49,123 bases of DNA from Ga0077527 sp021300125 (GTDB lineage: Bacteria; Pseudomonadota; Gammaproteobacteria; Burkholderiales; SG8-41), in NCBI GenBank assembly GCA_046339595.1, contig JBKDUF010000064.1:1-49123 (forward strand), read 5' to 3'. The translations under genes were made by a program, and so were the position numbers. A model generated the notes under the pieces. The model saw nothing but the letters and a program-made list of their open reading frames with translations. It was not told where the DNA came from and searched no databases. Shown piece by piece: positions 16,845 through 25,948 of the stretch (within the stretch, counting starts at the first letter, position 1; every line of letters starts with the position of its first letter).

Positions 16845-17756
16845 TCAGTTGATGTTGGTGCCGGTGGGCGCGAAGTAGGCGGTGCCCGCCGAACGCCGCG
16901 CACGCCACGGCAGGCGCACGGTCTCGGTTTCGTTGTCCTCGCCGCGCTTCGGGATCTGCGCTTCGAGCGTACCTTCAATCGCGTCGCCCTGCACGTTGCC
17001 GTTGAAGGAGAGCCGGGCGTAGCCGGTGCCGGGCAGCGTGATCTGGGTGGTGAAGGCCAGTGCTGCGGCACGCAGGGTCATGTTCTGCAGCAGTTCTCGG
17101 CGGTTGCCGACGCGGATCTGTCCTTCGGCCTGCTGCACGCGCTGCTCGAGCAGCGCTTCGAAACGGTAGCTGCGCTCGCGCAGGCTGATCTCCCATTCCC
17201 AGCTGCCCTCGATGCGCGCCGGCACCACCCACTGGCGGATGGTCATGAAGGAACCCGGGGGATCATCAGTAGCATCGGCCGGCCACCAGGGGCCCATGTC
17301 CCACGTTGCCGCGACCAGGCGGGTACCCGGGCGCGCCTCGCGCAGGATCTTCGGGCGCAGCAGGCGCATCAGCTCCGGAAACAGCCACATGAAAATCACG
17401 TCGACTTTCGACAGGTCGGCGTCGAACACGTTCTGGTGCAGGAACTGCACGCGGTCGGCAAGTTTCTGTTCCTTGGCCGCCGCGTTGGCCTTGGCCACCA
17501 GCTCGGCGTTGATGTCCACGCCGATGCCGCGCACACCGGGGCGGCCCTGGGTTGCGGCAAAAACGATGCGGCCGTCGCCGGAGCCCAGATCAATCACGGT
17601 TTCGCCGGTCTTGGGTGCGGCCAGCTCGACCATGCGCGTGACGTTTTCGGGGTTGCTGCCGACGAAAGGGGAAAAACGTTCCTGGGCGCGGGCGGCGACG
17701 CTTTTGAGTGCAGCGGCAACGGCCACTGCCGACAGGAACGAGCGGCGTGAAAGCAT
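16845..17756 (-). CDS. SAM-dependent methyltransferase with a Tat signal peptide
   Basis: A 303-residue protein with two parts. Residues 1-25 form a twin-arginine export signal: S-R-R-S-F-L, an alanine-rich core, and cleavage near A-R-A-Q. The rest begins with a class I methyltransferase domain: motif I is V-I-D-L-G-S-G-D-G-R-I-V (about 54-65), the acidic end of strand 2 is G-V-D-I-N-A, and D-V-I-F-M-W-L-F-P-E replaces the usual motif IV. This resembles the FAM173/ATPSCKMT lysine methyltransferases. A C-terminal beta-rich domain of about 130 residues follows and is unfamiliar. The frame stays open upstream into the MFS gene, but ATG 17756 gives the exact signal peptide start. Export of a SAM enzyme is odd, since SAM is cytoplasmic. 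It is divergent from the MFS gene. Confidence 0.85.
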   Translation of the reverse strand: MLSRRSFLSAVAVAAALKSVAARAQERFSPFVGSNPENVTRMVELAAPKTGETVIDLGSGDGRIVFAATQGRPGVRGIGVDINAELVAKANAAAKEQKLADRVQFLHQNVFDADLSKVDVIFMWLFPELMRLLRPKILREARPGTRLVAATWDMGPWWPADATDDPPGSFMTIRQWVVPARIEGSWEWEISLRERSYRFEALLEQRVQQAEGQIRVGNRRELLQNMTLRAAALAFTTQITLPGTGYARLSFNGNVQGDAIEGTLEAQIPKRGEDNETETVRLPWRARRSAGTAYFAPTGTNIN

Positions 17757-17873
17757 GGATTCTCCGGGTGAGGGTAATTGGGAGTATGAGCGCAGGCCGC
17801 AGCTTACAGCGAGGCGGCGCCTGAAATCCACTGCGTGCGCTCGGTTATGATGGCCGGTCAGCATGAGCCACCG

Positions 17874-19502
17874 ATGACCGCGCCCGACTCCGACACCGCA
17901 CCTTCCGCCTGGGCGCCACTGCGCCAGCCGCTGTTCCGCGCGCTCTGGATTGCCACCGTGGTGTCCAACATCGGCACCTGGATGCACGAGGTCGGCGCCG
18001 GCTGGCTGATGGTCACGCTCGACCCCCGGCCGGTGATGGTGTCCCTGGTGCAGGCGGCCACCGCGCTGCCGATCTTCCTGCTCGCCCTGCCCGGCGGGGC
18101 CCTGGCCGACATCATCGACCGCCGGCGCTACCTGATCGCGGTGCAATGCTGGATGGCGCTGGTGGCGCTGATGCTTGCGCTGAGTTCGATGCTGGGCTGG
18201 CTGTCGGCCTGGTCGCTGCTCGGTTTCACGTTCGCGCTGGCCTGCGGCGCGGCGCTGAATGTGCCGGCCTGGGCCGCCACGGTGCATGAACTGGTGCCCA
18301 AGTCCCAGCTGCTGGCGGCGATCGCACTCAACAGTCTCGGCGTCAACCTCGCGCGGGCGGTGGGCCCTGCCTGCGCGGGCGTGGTGGTGGCGATGTCCGG
18401 GCCGCAGGCGGCCTTCCTGCTCAATGCGCTGTCGTTCGCCGGACTCATCGTCGTCCTGGCGCGCTGGCGGCGCGGCCCGCCAGCGTCCAGCGGGCCGGCC
18501 GAACGTTTTGCCGGCGCGCTGCGCGCGGGTCTGCGTTACGTGCGCCAGGCCACGGCGTTGCAGTATGTGATGGCCAGAGCGGCCGGATTTTTCGTGTTTG
18601 CCTCGGCGCCGTGGGCCCTGCTGCCGCTGGTTGCGCTCAATGCCGGCGGCGGTCCGAATGCCTACGGCCTGTTGCTGGGCGGCATCGGCATCGGCGCGGT
18701 GAGCGCGGCGATGGTGATGCCCAGGCTGCGCCGGCGCCTGAGCCGCGATGCGCTGGTGCGCGGTGCCACCGTGCTGTTTGCCGCCGCAACAGTGGGGCTT
18801 GCCCTGGCGTCGACGCTGGCAGCGCTGCTGCCGGCGGTATTTGCCGCCGGTGCCGCGTGGCTGACCCTGCTGTCAACGCTGCATGTCAGCGCGCAGACTG
18901 CGGTGCCGCAGTGGGTGCGCGCCCGCGCGCTGTCGATCTACCTGATGGTGTATGCCCTGGGCATGACCGGGGGCGCGGTGATCTGGGGTGGCGTGGCCAC
19001 GCAATGGAGCGTGCCGGCTGCGCTGTTCGCGGCGGCCATCGCATCGCTGCTGGCGATGCTGCTGACCTGGCGCATGACGCTGGGCGGCGAGGATGGCGTT
19101 GCGCGCAGCGCACCGGCGCCATTGATGCGCGCGCTGGAACCGGCCGGCATCGCGACCGAGCGCGGGCCGGTGACGGTGCAGGTGGAATACCGCATTGCGC
19201 CGGCGGATGCCGCGGCGTTTGTCGAGGCGGCGCTTGGGCTCGAACGCGTGCGCTGCCGTGACGGTGCAATGGCCTGGAATCTGTTCGAGGACCCGCAGAA
19301 CGCCGGGCGTTATGTCGAGAGTTTCGTGGTCGAGTCCTGGGGCGAGCATCAGCGCCAGCACGATCGCGTTACCGAGGCCGATGCGCCCCTGCTGTCGCGG
19401 GTACGCGCTTATCATCGCGGCGACGAACCGCCACGGGTGACCCATCTGGTGGCGGTCGGTGCCGGCGAGGGTTCTGCCGACGGGAGTGAAGAAAATTTAT
19501 AA
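17874..19502 (+). CDS. MFS exporter with C-terminal ABM-like domain (MFS_3 family)
   Basis: A 542-residue protein. Residues 15-410 form a 12-helix major facilitator resembling the EntS/MFS_3 group: the N-terminus has L-F-R-A-L-W-I-A-T-V-V-S-N-I-G-T-W-M, and the loop 2-3 motif is G-A-L-A-D-I-I-D-R-R-R. After the last helix comes a soluble cytoplasmic domain of about 110 residues (V-T-V-Q-V-E-Y-R-I onward) that looks like a dimeric ferredoxin-like (ABM) fold, with E-S-F-V-V-E-S-W-G-E-H-Q-R-Q-H as its conserved core. This fusion is known in the family, but its role is unclear. The start at ATG 17874 is chosen by family fit; in-frame ATGs lie 24-39 bases upstream. The nitroreductase gene follows after 25 bases. 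Confidence 0.88.
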   Translation: MTAPDSDTAPSAWAPLRQPLFRALWIATVVSNIGTWMHEVGAGWLMVTLDPRPVMVSLVQAATALPIFLLALPGGALADIIDRRRYLIAVQCWMALVALMLALSSMLGWLSAWSLLGFTFALACGAALNVPAWAATVHELVPKSQLLAAIALNSLGVNLARAVGPACAGVVVAMSGPQAAFLLNALSFAGLIVVLARWRRGPPASSGPAERFAGALRAGLRYVRQATALQYVMARAAGFFVFASAPWALLPLVALNAGGGPNAYGLLLGGIGIGAVSAAMVMPRLRRRLSRDALVRGATVLFAAATVGLALASTLAALLPAVFAAGAAWLTLLSTLHVSAQTAVPQWVRARALSIYLMVYALGMTGGAVIWGGVATQWSVPAALFAAAIASLLAMLLTWRMTLGGEDGVARSAPAPLMRALEPAGIATERGPVTVQVEYRIAPADAAAFVEAALGLERVRCRDGAMAWNLFEDPQNAGRYVESFVVESWGEHQRQHDRVTEADAPLLSRVRAYHRGDEPPRVTHLVAVGAGEGSADGSEENL

Positions 19503-19527
19503 CTCATTGATATTAAAGGAGAAAAAA

Positions 19528-20133
19528 ATGAAAGATCGACGCGCACTCACTGCGGTAACGATCAATGAACTGGCGGCGCGGCGCTGGAGTCCGCGCGCCT
19601 ATGATGGTGAGCGGCCGGTCAGCCACCAGCACATCACCGCTTTGATCGAGGCAGCGCGCTGGGCGCCATCGTGCTTCGGTGCCGAGCCCTGGCGATTCCT
19701 GGTGTGGAACCGCGCCGACGATGCAGCAGGCTGGCAGGCCGCATTCGACTGCCTGTCGCCGAGCAACCACAAGTGGGCGCACCGGGCCCCGCTGCTGATG
19801 CTGGCCTGCGCTGCGACGCATTTCGAGCACAACGGCCAGCCCAACCGCTGGGCCCAGTACGACACCGGCATGGCCGCGCTGTCGCTGTCCCTCGAGGCGG
19901 TGGCCCAGGGCCTGGTGGCGCACCAGATGGGCGGCTTCGATATCGCCAAAGTCCGCGCCGCGTTTTCGATACCGGAAGACTTCACGCCGATGGCGATGGT
20001 TGCGGTGGGCTATCAGGCCGAAGCGGACACCATTGCCGATGAGGAGACCCGGCAGAAGGAACTCAAGCCGCGCGCACGCAAGCCGGTGGGCGAGCGGTTT
20101 TACCGCGGCCGCTGGGGTGTGGCGGCGGGCTGA
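19528..20133 (+). CDS. Nitroreductase-family flavoprotein
   Basis: A 201-residue FMN-dependent oxidoreductase. The family signature is R-R-W-S-P-R-A-Y (18-25), then A-R-W-A-P-S-C-F-G-A-E-P-W-R-F, in which Cys replaces the more usual Ser. D-T-G-M-A-A-L-S-L-S-L-E-A follows, and then Q-M-G-G-F-D. Members reduce nitro groups, quinones or enones with NAD(P)H. AAAGGAG at 19515-19521 lies six bases before the ATG, one of the strongest ribosome sites in the window, in an unusually AT-rich 35-base leader. The leader begins at the end of the MFS gene, so the pair is probably one operon: modification and export of a toxic compound is a reasonable guess, no more. Confidence 0.94.
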   Translation: MKDRRALTAVTINELAARRWSPRAYDGERPVSHQHITALIEAARWAPSCFGAEPWRFLVWNRADDAAGWQAAFDCLSPSNHKWAHRAPLLMLACAATHFEHNGQPNRWAQYDTGMAALSLSLEAVAQGLVAHQMGGFDIAKVRAAFSIPEDFTPMAMVAVGYQAEADTIADEETRQKELKPRARKPVGERFYRGRWGVAAG

Positions 20134-20274
20134 TGGTACAGGTCCGCGCGCGCGACCGCATTGTGCGAAGCCGGCGCGGACCGTAACATGCATCGGCGGC
20201 CATCCCGGCCGCCGCGCGCAACGGGCGCAAGACCCGGCGCAATGAAGCCGTCCACGCAACCGGAGGGAGTAGAG

Positions 20275-21240
20275 ATGAAACTGCTGCAGGCACTGGCTGC
20301 CATCGTGTTGTCGGCGATGGCGTTGATCGCATCAGCGCAGAAATTTCCCGAGCGGCCGATCCGCATCATCGTGCCGCTGCCGCCGGGTTCCGCCAGCGAC
20401 TTCCTGGCGCGCACGGTCTGCGTGCCCCTGATCGAGGCCTATGGCCAGCAGGTGGTGGTGGACAACCGCCCTGGCGCCGGCGGACTGATCGGCAGCACGC
20501 TGCTGTCGAAATCCACGCCCGACGGCTATACCTATGCCATGGTGGCGCCGCCGCATACGGTCGGCGCGCTGCTGCAGAAGAACCCGCCCTATCATCCGGT
20601 GCGCGATTTCACGCCGGTGACCGAGGTGGCCTCGATCCCCAACATCCTCGCGGTGTATCCGGCGCTGCCAGCGAAAAACGTGAAGGAACTGGTGGCGCTG
20701 CTGCGCAGCGACCCGGCGAAATACAACTACGCCTCCCTCGGTGTGGGCACGCTGGCACACATCGCCGGCGAGATTTTCAACCAGGCTGCGGGCGTGCGTA
20801 CCACCCATGTGCCGTTCAAGGTGGTACCCGATGCCTTCGGCGAAACCATCTCCGGCCGCGTGCATTACCTGGTGTTCACGGTGCCGACACTGGGCGCGGC
20901 GGTGCGTGACGGCCGGCTGCGGCCGCTGGCGGTGACATCCGCGAAGCGCAACCCGGCATTTCCGAACATTCCCTCGATCGTGGAGGAGGGGTTGCCGGCG
21001 GCGCAGTCGGATGGCTGGTTCGGGCTGCTGGGGCCCGCCGGTGTGCCGCCGCGCATCGCGGCCCAGCTTGCGGCGGACATCCGCAAGGTGGTGGTGCAGC
21101 CGCGCATCCGCGAGGCCTTCGAGCGCCAGGGTGCTGAAGCTGCAGCGGAGTCAGGTCCCGAGGCGTATTCGAAGCTGATGCGCAGCGAGTACGAGCGCTA
21201 CGTCAAGCTGGTCAGGGATGTGGGACTGACCCCGCAGTGA
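20275..21240 (+). CDS. Bug/TctC-type periplasmic solute-binding protein
   Basis: A 321-residue secreted binding protein of the tripartite tricarboxylate transporter family. The signal peptide (M-K-L-L-Q-A-L-A-A-I-V-L-S) ends near residue 22 at S-A-Q. The mature part starts K-F-P-E-R-P-I-R-I-I-V-P, then the family motif P-P-G-S-A-S-D-F-L-A-R, V-V-V-D-N-R-P-G-A-G-G and P-D-G-Y-T. Such proteins capture small carboxylates or related acids between two lobes. GAGGGAG sits six to eight bases before ATG 20275. No TctA or TctB gene is nearby, so this is an orphan Bug protein, as is common in Burkholderiales; the ligand is unknown. Confidence 0.95.
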   Translation: MKLLQALAAIVLSAMALIASAQKFPERPIRIIVPLPPGSASDFLARTVCVPLIEAYGQQVVVDNRPGAGGLIGSTLLSKSTPDGYTYAMVAPPHTVGALLQKNPPYHPVRDFTPVTEVASIPNILAVYPALPAKNVKELVALLRSDPAKYNYASLGVGTLAHIAGEIFNQAAGVRTTHVPFKVVPDAFGETISGRVHYLVFTVPTLGAAVRDGRLRPLAVTSAKRNPAFPNIPSIVEEGLPAAQSDGWFGLLGPAGVPPRIAAQLAADIRKVVVQPRIREAFERQGAEAAAESGPEAYSKLMRSEYERYVKLVRDVGLTPQ

Positions 21241-21253
21241 TGAACGCGGCGCA

Positions 21254-21316
21254 ATGAGTGATGGGAGTGATGGGCAACCCCCCTGGGTTTTTGCTCATCA
21301 CTCATGGTCCATCACT
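21254..21316. terminator. Nested inverted repeats between convergent genes
   Basis: ATGAGTGATG at 21254-21263 pairs perfectly with CATCACTCAT at 21296-21305. The motif GAGTGATGGG is also repeated in tandem (21256-21265 and 21265-21274), and its second copy can pair with CCATCACT at 21309-21316. Inside the large stem, AACCC and GGGTT flank CCCT and run into TTT. The arrangement suits a bidirectional terminator between the Bug gene and the efflux channel gene. Confidence 0.5.
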
Positions 21317-22730
21317 GTTTTTCCCACCCGCCACCGAGGGCGCGCACCACATCCGCCACTGCCGCCCGCTGGGCACGCAGGGCTTCGGCGCGGTTGAGTT
21401 CGGCATTGAGCAGGTTGCGCTCGGCATCGAACACCTCGAGCTGGCTGGATACGCCGTTGTCGTGGCGGATGCGCGCAAGGCGCAGTGATTCACCCAGCGC
21501 GGCAGCGCGCCGGCTCTCGGCATCGAAGGCTTCCCGCGCCCGCGCCTGCGCGATCAATGCGTAGTGCACCTCGCGGAAGGCGTTCTGCAGGGTTTTCTGG
21601 AAATGGGCCAGCGCCTGGCGCTCGCGCGCCTGCACCGCCTCGATTTCGCCGAACAGGCGGCCGCCCTGGAAAATCGGTTGCGCAAGCCCGAAACCCAAGC
21701 TCCAGATCCGCGCCGGTCCCGAGAACAGGTTGCCCAGCTCGAGGCTTTCGCTGCCGTAATAGCCGGAGAGTGCGATGCGCGGGAACAGCGCCGCGCGGGC
21801 GGCGCCGATGCGGGCATTGGCTGCGATCAGCTGCTGCTCGGCGCCGACGATGTCGGGCCGGCGCAGCAGCAGTTCCGAGGGCAGGTCCGCCGGCACCACG
21901 GCAGCGGCCGGCGCGTCCTTCACGGCGCTGCGTGCCACTGCAGTCTCCAGAAGCGCGCGCGGACTGCGCCCGAGCAGCACGCCCAGTGCCAGTTCCTCGC
22001 CACTGCGGCGGCGTTCCAGTTGCGGCAGCTGCGCCTGCGCCGCTGCGACCTCGGCCTCGATCTGGCGCAGCGCGAATTCGTTGATCAGGCCGGCTTCGGC
22101 GCGCACGCGCTGCAGCTTGAGGTCGCTCTGGCGCAGCTCCAGCGAGCGGCGGGTTGCTGCAACCTGTGCATCGAGCGCCCGCAGCGCGTAAAACGACTGC
22201 ACCACCTCCGCGGTCAATGCCAGGCGTACGGTGTCACGCGCCGCGGCGCTGGCCAGCAGTTCCGCCTGCGCGGCCCGCGCGTTGTTGCGCAGGCGTCCCC
22301 ACAGGTCGAGCTCGTACGAAACATTGAGCTGGCTGCGGTAGTTGTTGCGTTCCAGCGGGGTGCCCGCGGGCAGGCGCGTGGCCGTGCGGTCCGACAGGCG
22401 CAGCCGGTCGCGCTGCGCGGCCGCATCCACTGCCGGCACCAAGGCCGAATCGGCGACCCGGGCAAGCGCGCGGGCTTCGTCCACCCTGGCGGTGGCGAGG
22501 GCGAGATCCTGGTTATGCGCCAGCGCCTCTTCCACCAGCTTCGACAGCGCAGGGTCGCCGTAGAGGGTCCACCAGGGGCCGGCCGGTGCGGCCTGGCCCT
22601 GGACCGGCGCGGCTGCCCATTGCGCCGGCAGCTCGCTGGCGGGGCGCTGATACTCCGGGGCGAAGGAACAACCGCCCGCCAAGGCTGAAAAAACAGCCAG
22701 ATAAATCAAGGCGTTGTTATTTTTCATCAT
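21312..22730 (-). CDS. RND efflux outer-membrane channel lipoprotein (NodT/OprM type)
   Basis: A 472-residue TolC-like channel. The signal peptide ends in the lipobox L-A-G-G-C at residue 21, and the mature part starts F-A-P-E-Y-Q-R-P as in OprM/CusC. Two long coiled-coil hairpin regions rich in Ala, Glu and Arg (about 80-200 and 300-420) form the periplasmic tunnel. E-L-D-L-W-G-R-L-R-N is the conserved turn, and L-L-L-R-R-P-D-I marks the family. The start overlaps the end of the pump gene by 14 bases. A GGGAGG there lies within the pump's last codons; the second ATG (22727) has the better spacing, so translation may begin there. It is the last gene of the three-gene operon and probably also serves the first pump. 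Confidence 0.94.
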   Translation of the reverse strand: MMKNNNALIYLAVFSALAGGCSFAPEYQRPASELPAQWAAAPVQGQAAPAGPWWTLYGDPALSKLVEEALAHNQDLALATARVDEARALARVADSALVPAVDAAAQRDRLRLSDRTATRLPAGTPLERNNYRSQLNVSYELDLWGRLRNNARAAQAELLASAAARDTVRLALTAEVVQSFYALRALDAQVAATRRSLELRQSDLKLQRVRAEAGLINEFALRQIEAEVAAAQAQLPQLERRRSGEELALGVLLGRSPRALLETAVARSAVKDAPAAAVVPADLPSELLLRRPDIVGAEQQLIAANARIGAARAALFPRIALSGYYGSESLELGNLFSGPARIWSLGFGLAQPIFQGGRLFGEIEAVQARERQALAHFQKTLQNAFREVHYALIAQARAREAFDAESRRAAALGESLRLARIRHDNGVSSQLEVFDAERNLLNAELNRAEALRAQRAAVADVVRALGGGWEKQ

Positions 22731-25700
22731 CGCCTCCCTTGCCCACCGGCGCGTGATGCGGGACGGCGACGGAGCGCCGTGACAGTTCGCGGAAGTGTTC
22801 CACCTCACGCTCGATCTCTGCGGTCGAGCGCGGATCGGACAGCCTGCGGTCGGCAATGATCCGGTAGAACCACGGGATGAAAAAGATGGCGAGGAAGGTT
22901 GCCGCAAGCATGCCGCCCATCACGCCGGTGCCGGCGGAGTGGCGCGCGCCGGCGCCCGCGCCGGTGGACAAGGCCAGCGGCAGCACGCCGAGGATGAAGG
23001 CGAGCGAGGTCATCAGGATCGGGCGGAAGCGCAGGCGCGCGGCTTCCACCGCGGCGGCGATCGTGGTGTAGCCCTCGTGTTTTTTCAGCACGGCGTACTC
23101 GACGATCAGGATCGCGTTTTTGGCGGCAAGGCCGAGCAGGGTGACCAGGCCGATCTGGAAGTAGACGTCGTTGGTGAAGCCGCGCAGCCATACCGCGGCA
23201 AGCGCGCCGAAAGTGCCGAAGGGTAGGGCGAGCAGCACCGACAGCGGCAGCGACCACTTGTCGTACTGCGCGGCGAGGATCAGGAACACCATCAGCACGG
23301 CGAGGCCGATCGCAATGCCGGCGGTGCCGCCGGAACGCTTTTCCTGGAAGGAGGCGCCGCTCCAGTCGTAGCTGAATTCCGGCGGCAGGGTTTCTCTGGC
23401 GATCTTTTCCATGCGCGCGATGGCCTGGCCCGAACTGTAGCCCGGCGCTGCCGAGCCGAAGATCTTCACCGCCGGCAGGTTGTTGAAGCGGTCGAGCGTG
23501 TCGGGTCCGGCCGCGTACTGCACGCTGGCGAGTGCGGACAGCGGGATCATCACGCCGCGGTCGGAGCGCACGTAGATCGAGCCGATGTCCCCGGGATTTT
23601 TGCGGTAGCCCGGTTCGGCCGACATCAGCACCTGCCAGGTGCGGCCGTACTTGTTGAAGTCGTTGACGTAGTAGGTGCCCAGCGTCGCGGCGAGCGTGTT
23701 GTAGAGATCGTCCACCGGCACGCCCAGCGTCTTGGCCTTCTCGCGGTCGGCCTGCACGTAAAGCTGCGGCACGCCCGAGCGCCACAGCGTGTTGACCTGG
23801 ACGAACATCGGGTCCTGTGCCACTGCGCCAAGGAACTGCTGGGTCACTTCCGCCAGGCGCTTGGCGCCGCCCTCGCCGCGGTTCTGCAGGTAGAACTCGA
23901 AGCCGCCGGCGTTGCCCAGTCCGAAGATCGGCGGCGGGTTGAAGCCGAGTACCAGCGCTTCCTTGATGTGGCCGGTCTTCATGAAGAACTCGCCCACCAG
24001 CTGCGGCGTGGTGACCGAGCGCTCATCCCAGTGTTTCTGGGTGACGAAGATGGTGGCGGCGTTGTTGCGGAAACCGCCGCCGAGGAAATCGAATCCGGTG
24101 AAGGCCACCGCATACTCGTTGGCCGGGTTGGACTGGATGGCCGAGATCACTTCGGCCACCACCTTGTCGGTGCGTTCCAGGGTCGCGCCGTCGGGCAGCA
24201 GGACCGCGGCAATGTAATAGCCCTGGTCCTCGTCGGGCACCAGCGAGCCGGGGGTGGCGCGCCACAGGCCGGCGGTGATCACGACCATGCCCACGAACAG
24301 CGCGAGGGCGATGCCGCCGCGTCGCAGCATCCAGGTCACGCCGTCAACGTAACGCCCGGTGAGGCGCGCGAAGCCGGCATTGAACCAGCGGAAAAAGCGG
24401 CCGGGTTCGCCGTGGCTGCGCGACATCATGAAGGCACACAGCGCCGGTGACAGTGTCAGCGCGACGATCGCGGAGAAAAACACCGCGATCGAGATCGTCA
24501 CCGCGAACTGGCGATAGAGCTCCCCGGTCAGTCCGCCGAGGAAGGCGATCGGGATGAACACCGCGCACATGGTCAGCGTCATCGCGATGATCGGCCCGGT
24601 GACCTCCTTCATCGCCTTGATCGCGGCATCCCGGGCTCCCAGCATTTCCTCGCGCATGATGCGCTCGACGTTCTCAAGCACGACGATGGCGTCGTCGACC
24701 ACGATGCCGATGGCCAGCACCATGCCGAACAGGGTCAGCGTGTTGATCGAGTAGCCGAGCAAAAGCAGGCCGGCGAAGGTGCCGATCAGGGAGACCGGCA
24801 CCGCAACGAAGGGAATCAGCGTTGCGCGCCAGTTCTGCAGGAACAGGAACACCACCAGGAACACCAGCGCCATGGCCTCGAGCAGTGTCTTGCCGACCTC
24901 GCGGATCGACACGCTGACGAAGCGCGTGGTGTCATATACCACCGCGCTTTCCAGCCCCGGCGGGAAGCGCTGCTTCAGGCGCGCCATCTCGGAATTGACG
25001 GCATCCGCGGTGGCCAGCGCGTTGGCGCCGGGCTGCAGGAAGATGCCGACCAGGGTTGCGGTCTTGCCGTTGACGCGACCAAGGAATTCATAATCCTTGG
25101 AGCCCAGTTCGACCCGGGCCACGTCCTTCAGCCGCAGCAGCGAGCCGTCCGGATTGGCGCGCACGACGATATTCTCGAACTGCGACGGTTCCGACAGCCG
25201 GCCCTGGGTGGTGATGCTGTAGACCAGTTCCTGCGGCCCGCCGCTGGGCGACTGGCCGATCTTGCCGGCGGCAAACTGGGCATTCTGCTCGTTCAGCGCC
25301 CGCACCAGGTCGGCGGGTGTGACCTTGAGCTGCGCCATGCGGTCCGGACGCGTCCAGATGCGCATCGCATAGTCCTTGGCGCCGAAGATCTGGACGTTGG
25401 TGGTGCCGGGTATGCGCTTGAGCGCATCAAGGACATTGAGCGTGACGTAATTCGAGGTGAAGAGATCGTTGTAGCGCCCGTCGGGCGAGGTGAAGGCAAT
25501 CACCTGCAGGAAGGAGGAGGAGCCCTTTTCGACGGTCACGCCCTGGCGCCGCACCTCCTGCGGCAGCCGCGGCTCGACCTGCTTGACCCGGTTGTTGACG
25601 TTGAGCGCCGCGGTATCGACATCGGCGCCGATCTCGAAGGTGACCTGGATCTCGACCACACCCTGCGCAGTCGAGGTCGAGCTCATGTAGAGCATCTTCT

Positions 25701-25920
25701 CGACGCCGTTGATCTGGTTTTCGAGGGGGGCTGCGACGGTTTGCTCGACCACTTGGGCCGAGGCTCCGGGATAGATCGCGCGCACGGTGACCACCGGCGG
25801 CGCGATTTCCGGATACTGCGCGATCGGCAGCACGCGCATGGCGGCGAGGCCGGCGATGATGATGAATACCGACAGCACCGTCGCGAAGATCGGGCGGTCG
25901 ATGAAGAATTTGGAGATCAT
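22717..25920 (-). CDS. RND efflux permease (AcrB/MexB-like, HAE-1)
   Basis: A 1067-residue inner-membrane drug/proton antiporter. The start M-I-S-K-F-F-I-D-R-P-I-F-A is typical of AcrB, MexB and TtgB. TM4 carries the proton-relay pair in V-V-D-D-A-I-V-V-L-E-N, and TM10 the lysine in A-A-K-N-A-I-L. A porter-domain stretch F-A-A-G-K-I-G-Q resembles the AcrB region of substrate entry. The C-terminal tail is longer than needed and ends with an acidic G-D-D-E-K. It is the middle gene of the adaptor-pump-channel operon, 28 bases after the adaptor and overlapping the channel. Broad export of solvents, dyes and antibiotics is usual for this subfamily; substrates here are not known. Confidence 0.96.
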   Translation of the reverse strand: MISKFFIDRPIFATVLSVFIIIAGLAAMRVLPIAQYPEIAPPVVTVRAIYPGASAQVVEQTVAAPLENQINGVEKMLYMSSTSTAQGVVEIQVTFEIGADVDTAALNVNNRVKQVEPRLPQEVRRQGVTVEKGSSSFLQVIAFTSPDGRYNDLFTSNYVTLNVLDALKRIPGTTNVQIFGAKDYAMRIWTRPDRMAQLKVTPADLVRALNEQNAQFAAGKIGQSPSGGPQELVYSITTQGRLSEPSQFENIVVRANPDGSLLRLKDVARVELGSKDYEFLGRVNGKTATLVGIFLQPGANALATADAVNSEMARLKQRFPPGLESAVVYDTTRFVSVSIREVGKTLLEAMALVFLVVFLFLQNWRATLIPFVAVPVSLIGTFAGLLLLGYSINTLTLFGMVLAIGIVVDDAIVVLENVERIMREEMLGARDAAIKAMKEVTGPIIAMTLTMCAVFIPIAFLGGLTGELYRQFAVTISIAVFFSAIVALTLSPALCAFMMSRSHGEPGRFFRWFNAGFARLTGRYVDGVTWMLRRGGIALALFVGMVVITAGLWRATPGSLVPDEDQGYYIAAVLLPDGATLERTDKVVAEVISAIQSNPANEYAVAFTGFDFLGGGFRNNAATIFVTQKHWDERSVTTPQLVGEFFMKTGHIKEALVLGFNPPPIFGLGNAGGFEFYLQNRGEGGAKRLAEVTQQFLGAVAQDPMFVQVNTLWRSGVPQLYVQADREKAKTLGVPVDDLYNTLAATLGTYYVNDFNKYGRTWQVLMSAEPGYRKNPGDIGSIYVRSDRGVMIPLSALASVQYAAGPDTLDRFNNLPAVKIFGSAAPGYSSGQAIARMEKIARETLPPEFSYDWSGASFQEKRSGGTAGIAIGLAVLMVFLILAAQYDKWSLPLSVLLALPFGTFGALAAVWLRGFTNDVYFQIGLVTLLGLAAKNAILIVEYAVLKKHEGYTTIAAAVEAARLRFRPILMTSLAFILGVLPLALSTGAGAGARHSAGTGVMGGMLAATFLAIFFIPWFYRIIADRRLSDPRSTAEIEREVEHFRELSRRSVAVPHHAPVGKGGDDEK

Positions 25921-25948
25921 GGCGTGTCCGTTTCAGGGGCCGCTGGGA

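Noticed and set aside
17757..18287. Upstream extension of the methyltransferase frame
   Set aside because: It reads through the start region of the divergent MFS gene and would bury the Tat signal; it has no motif.
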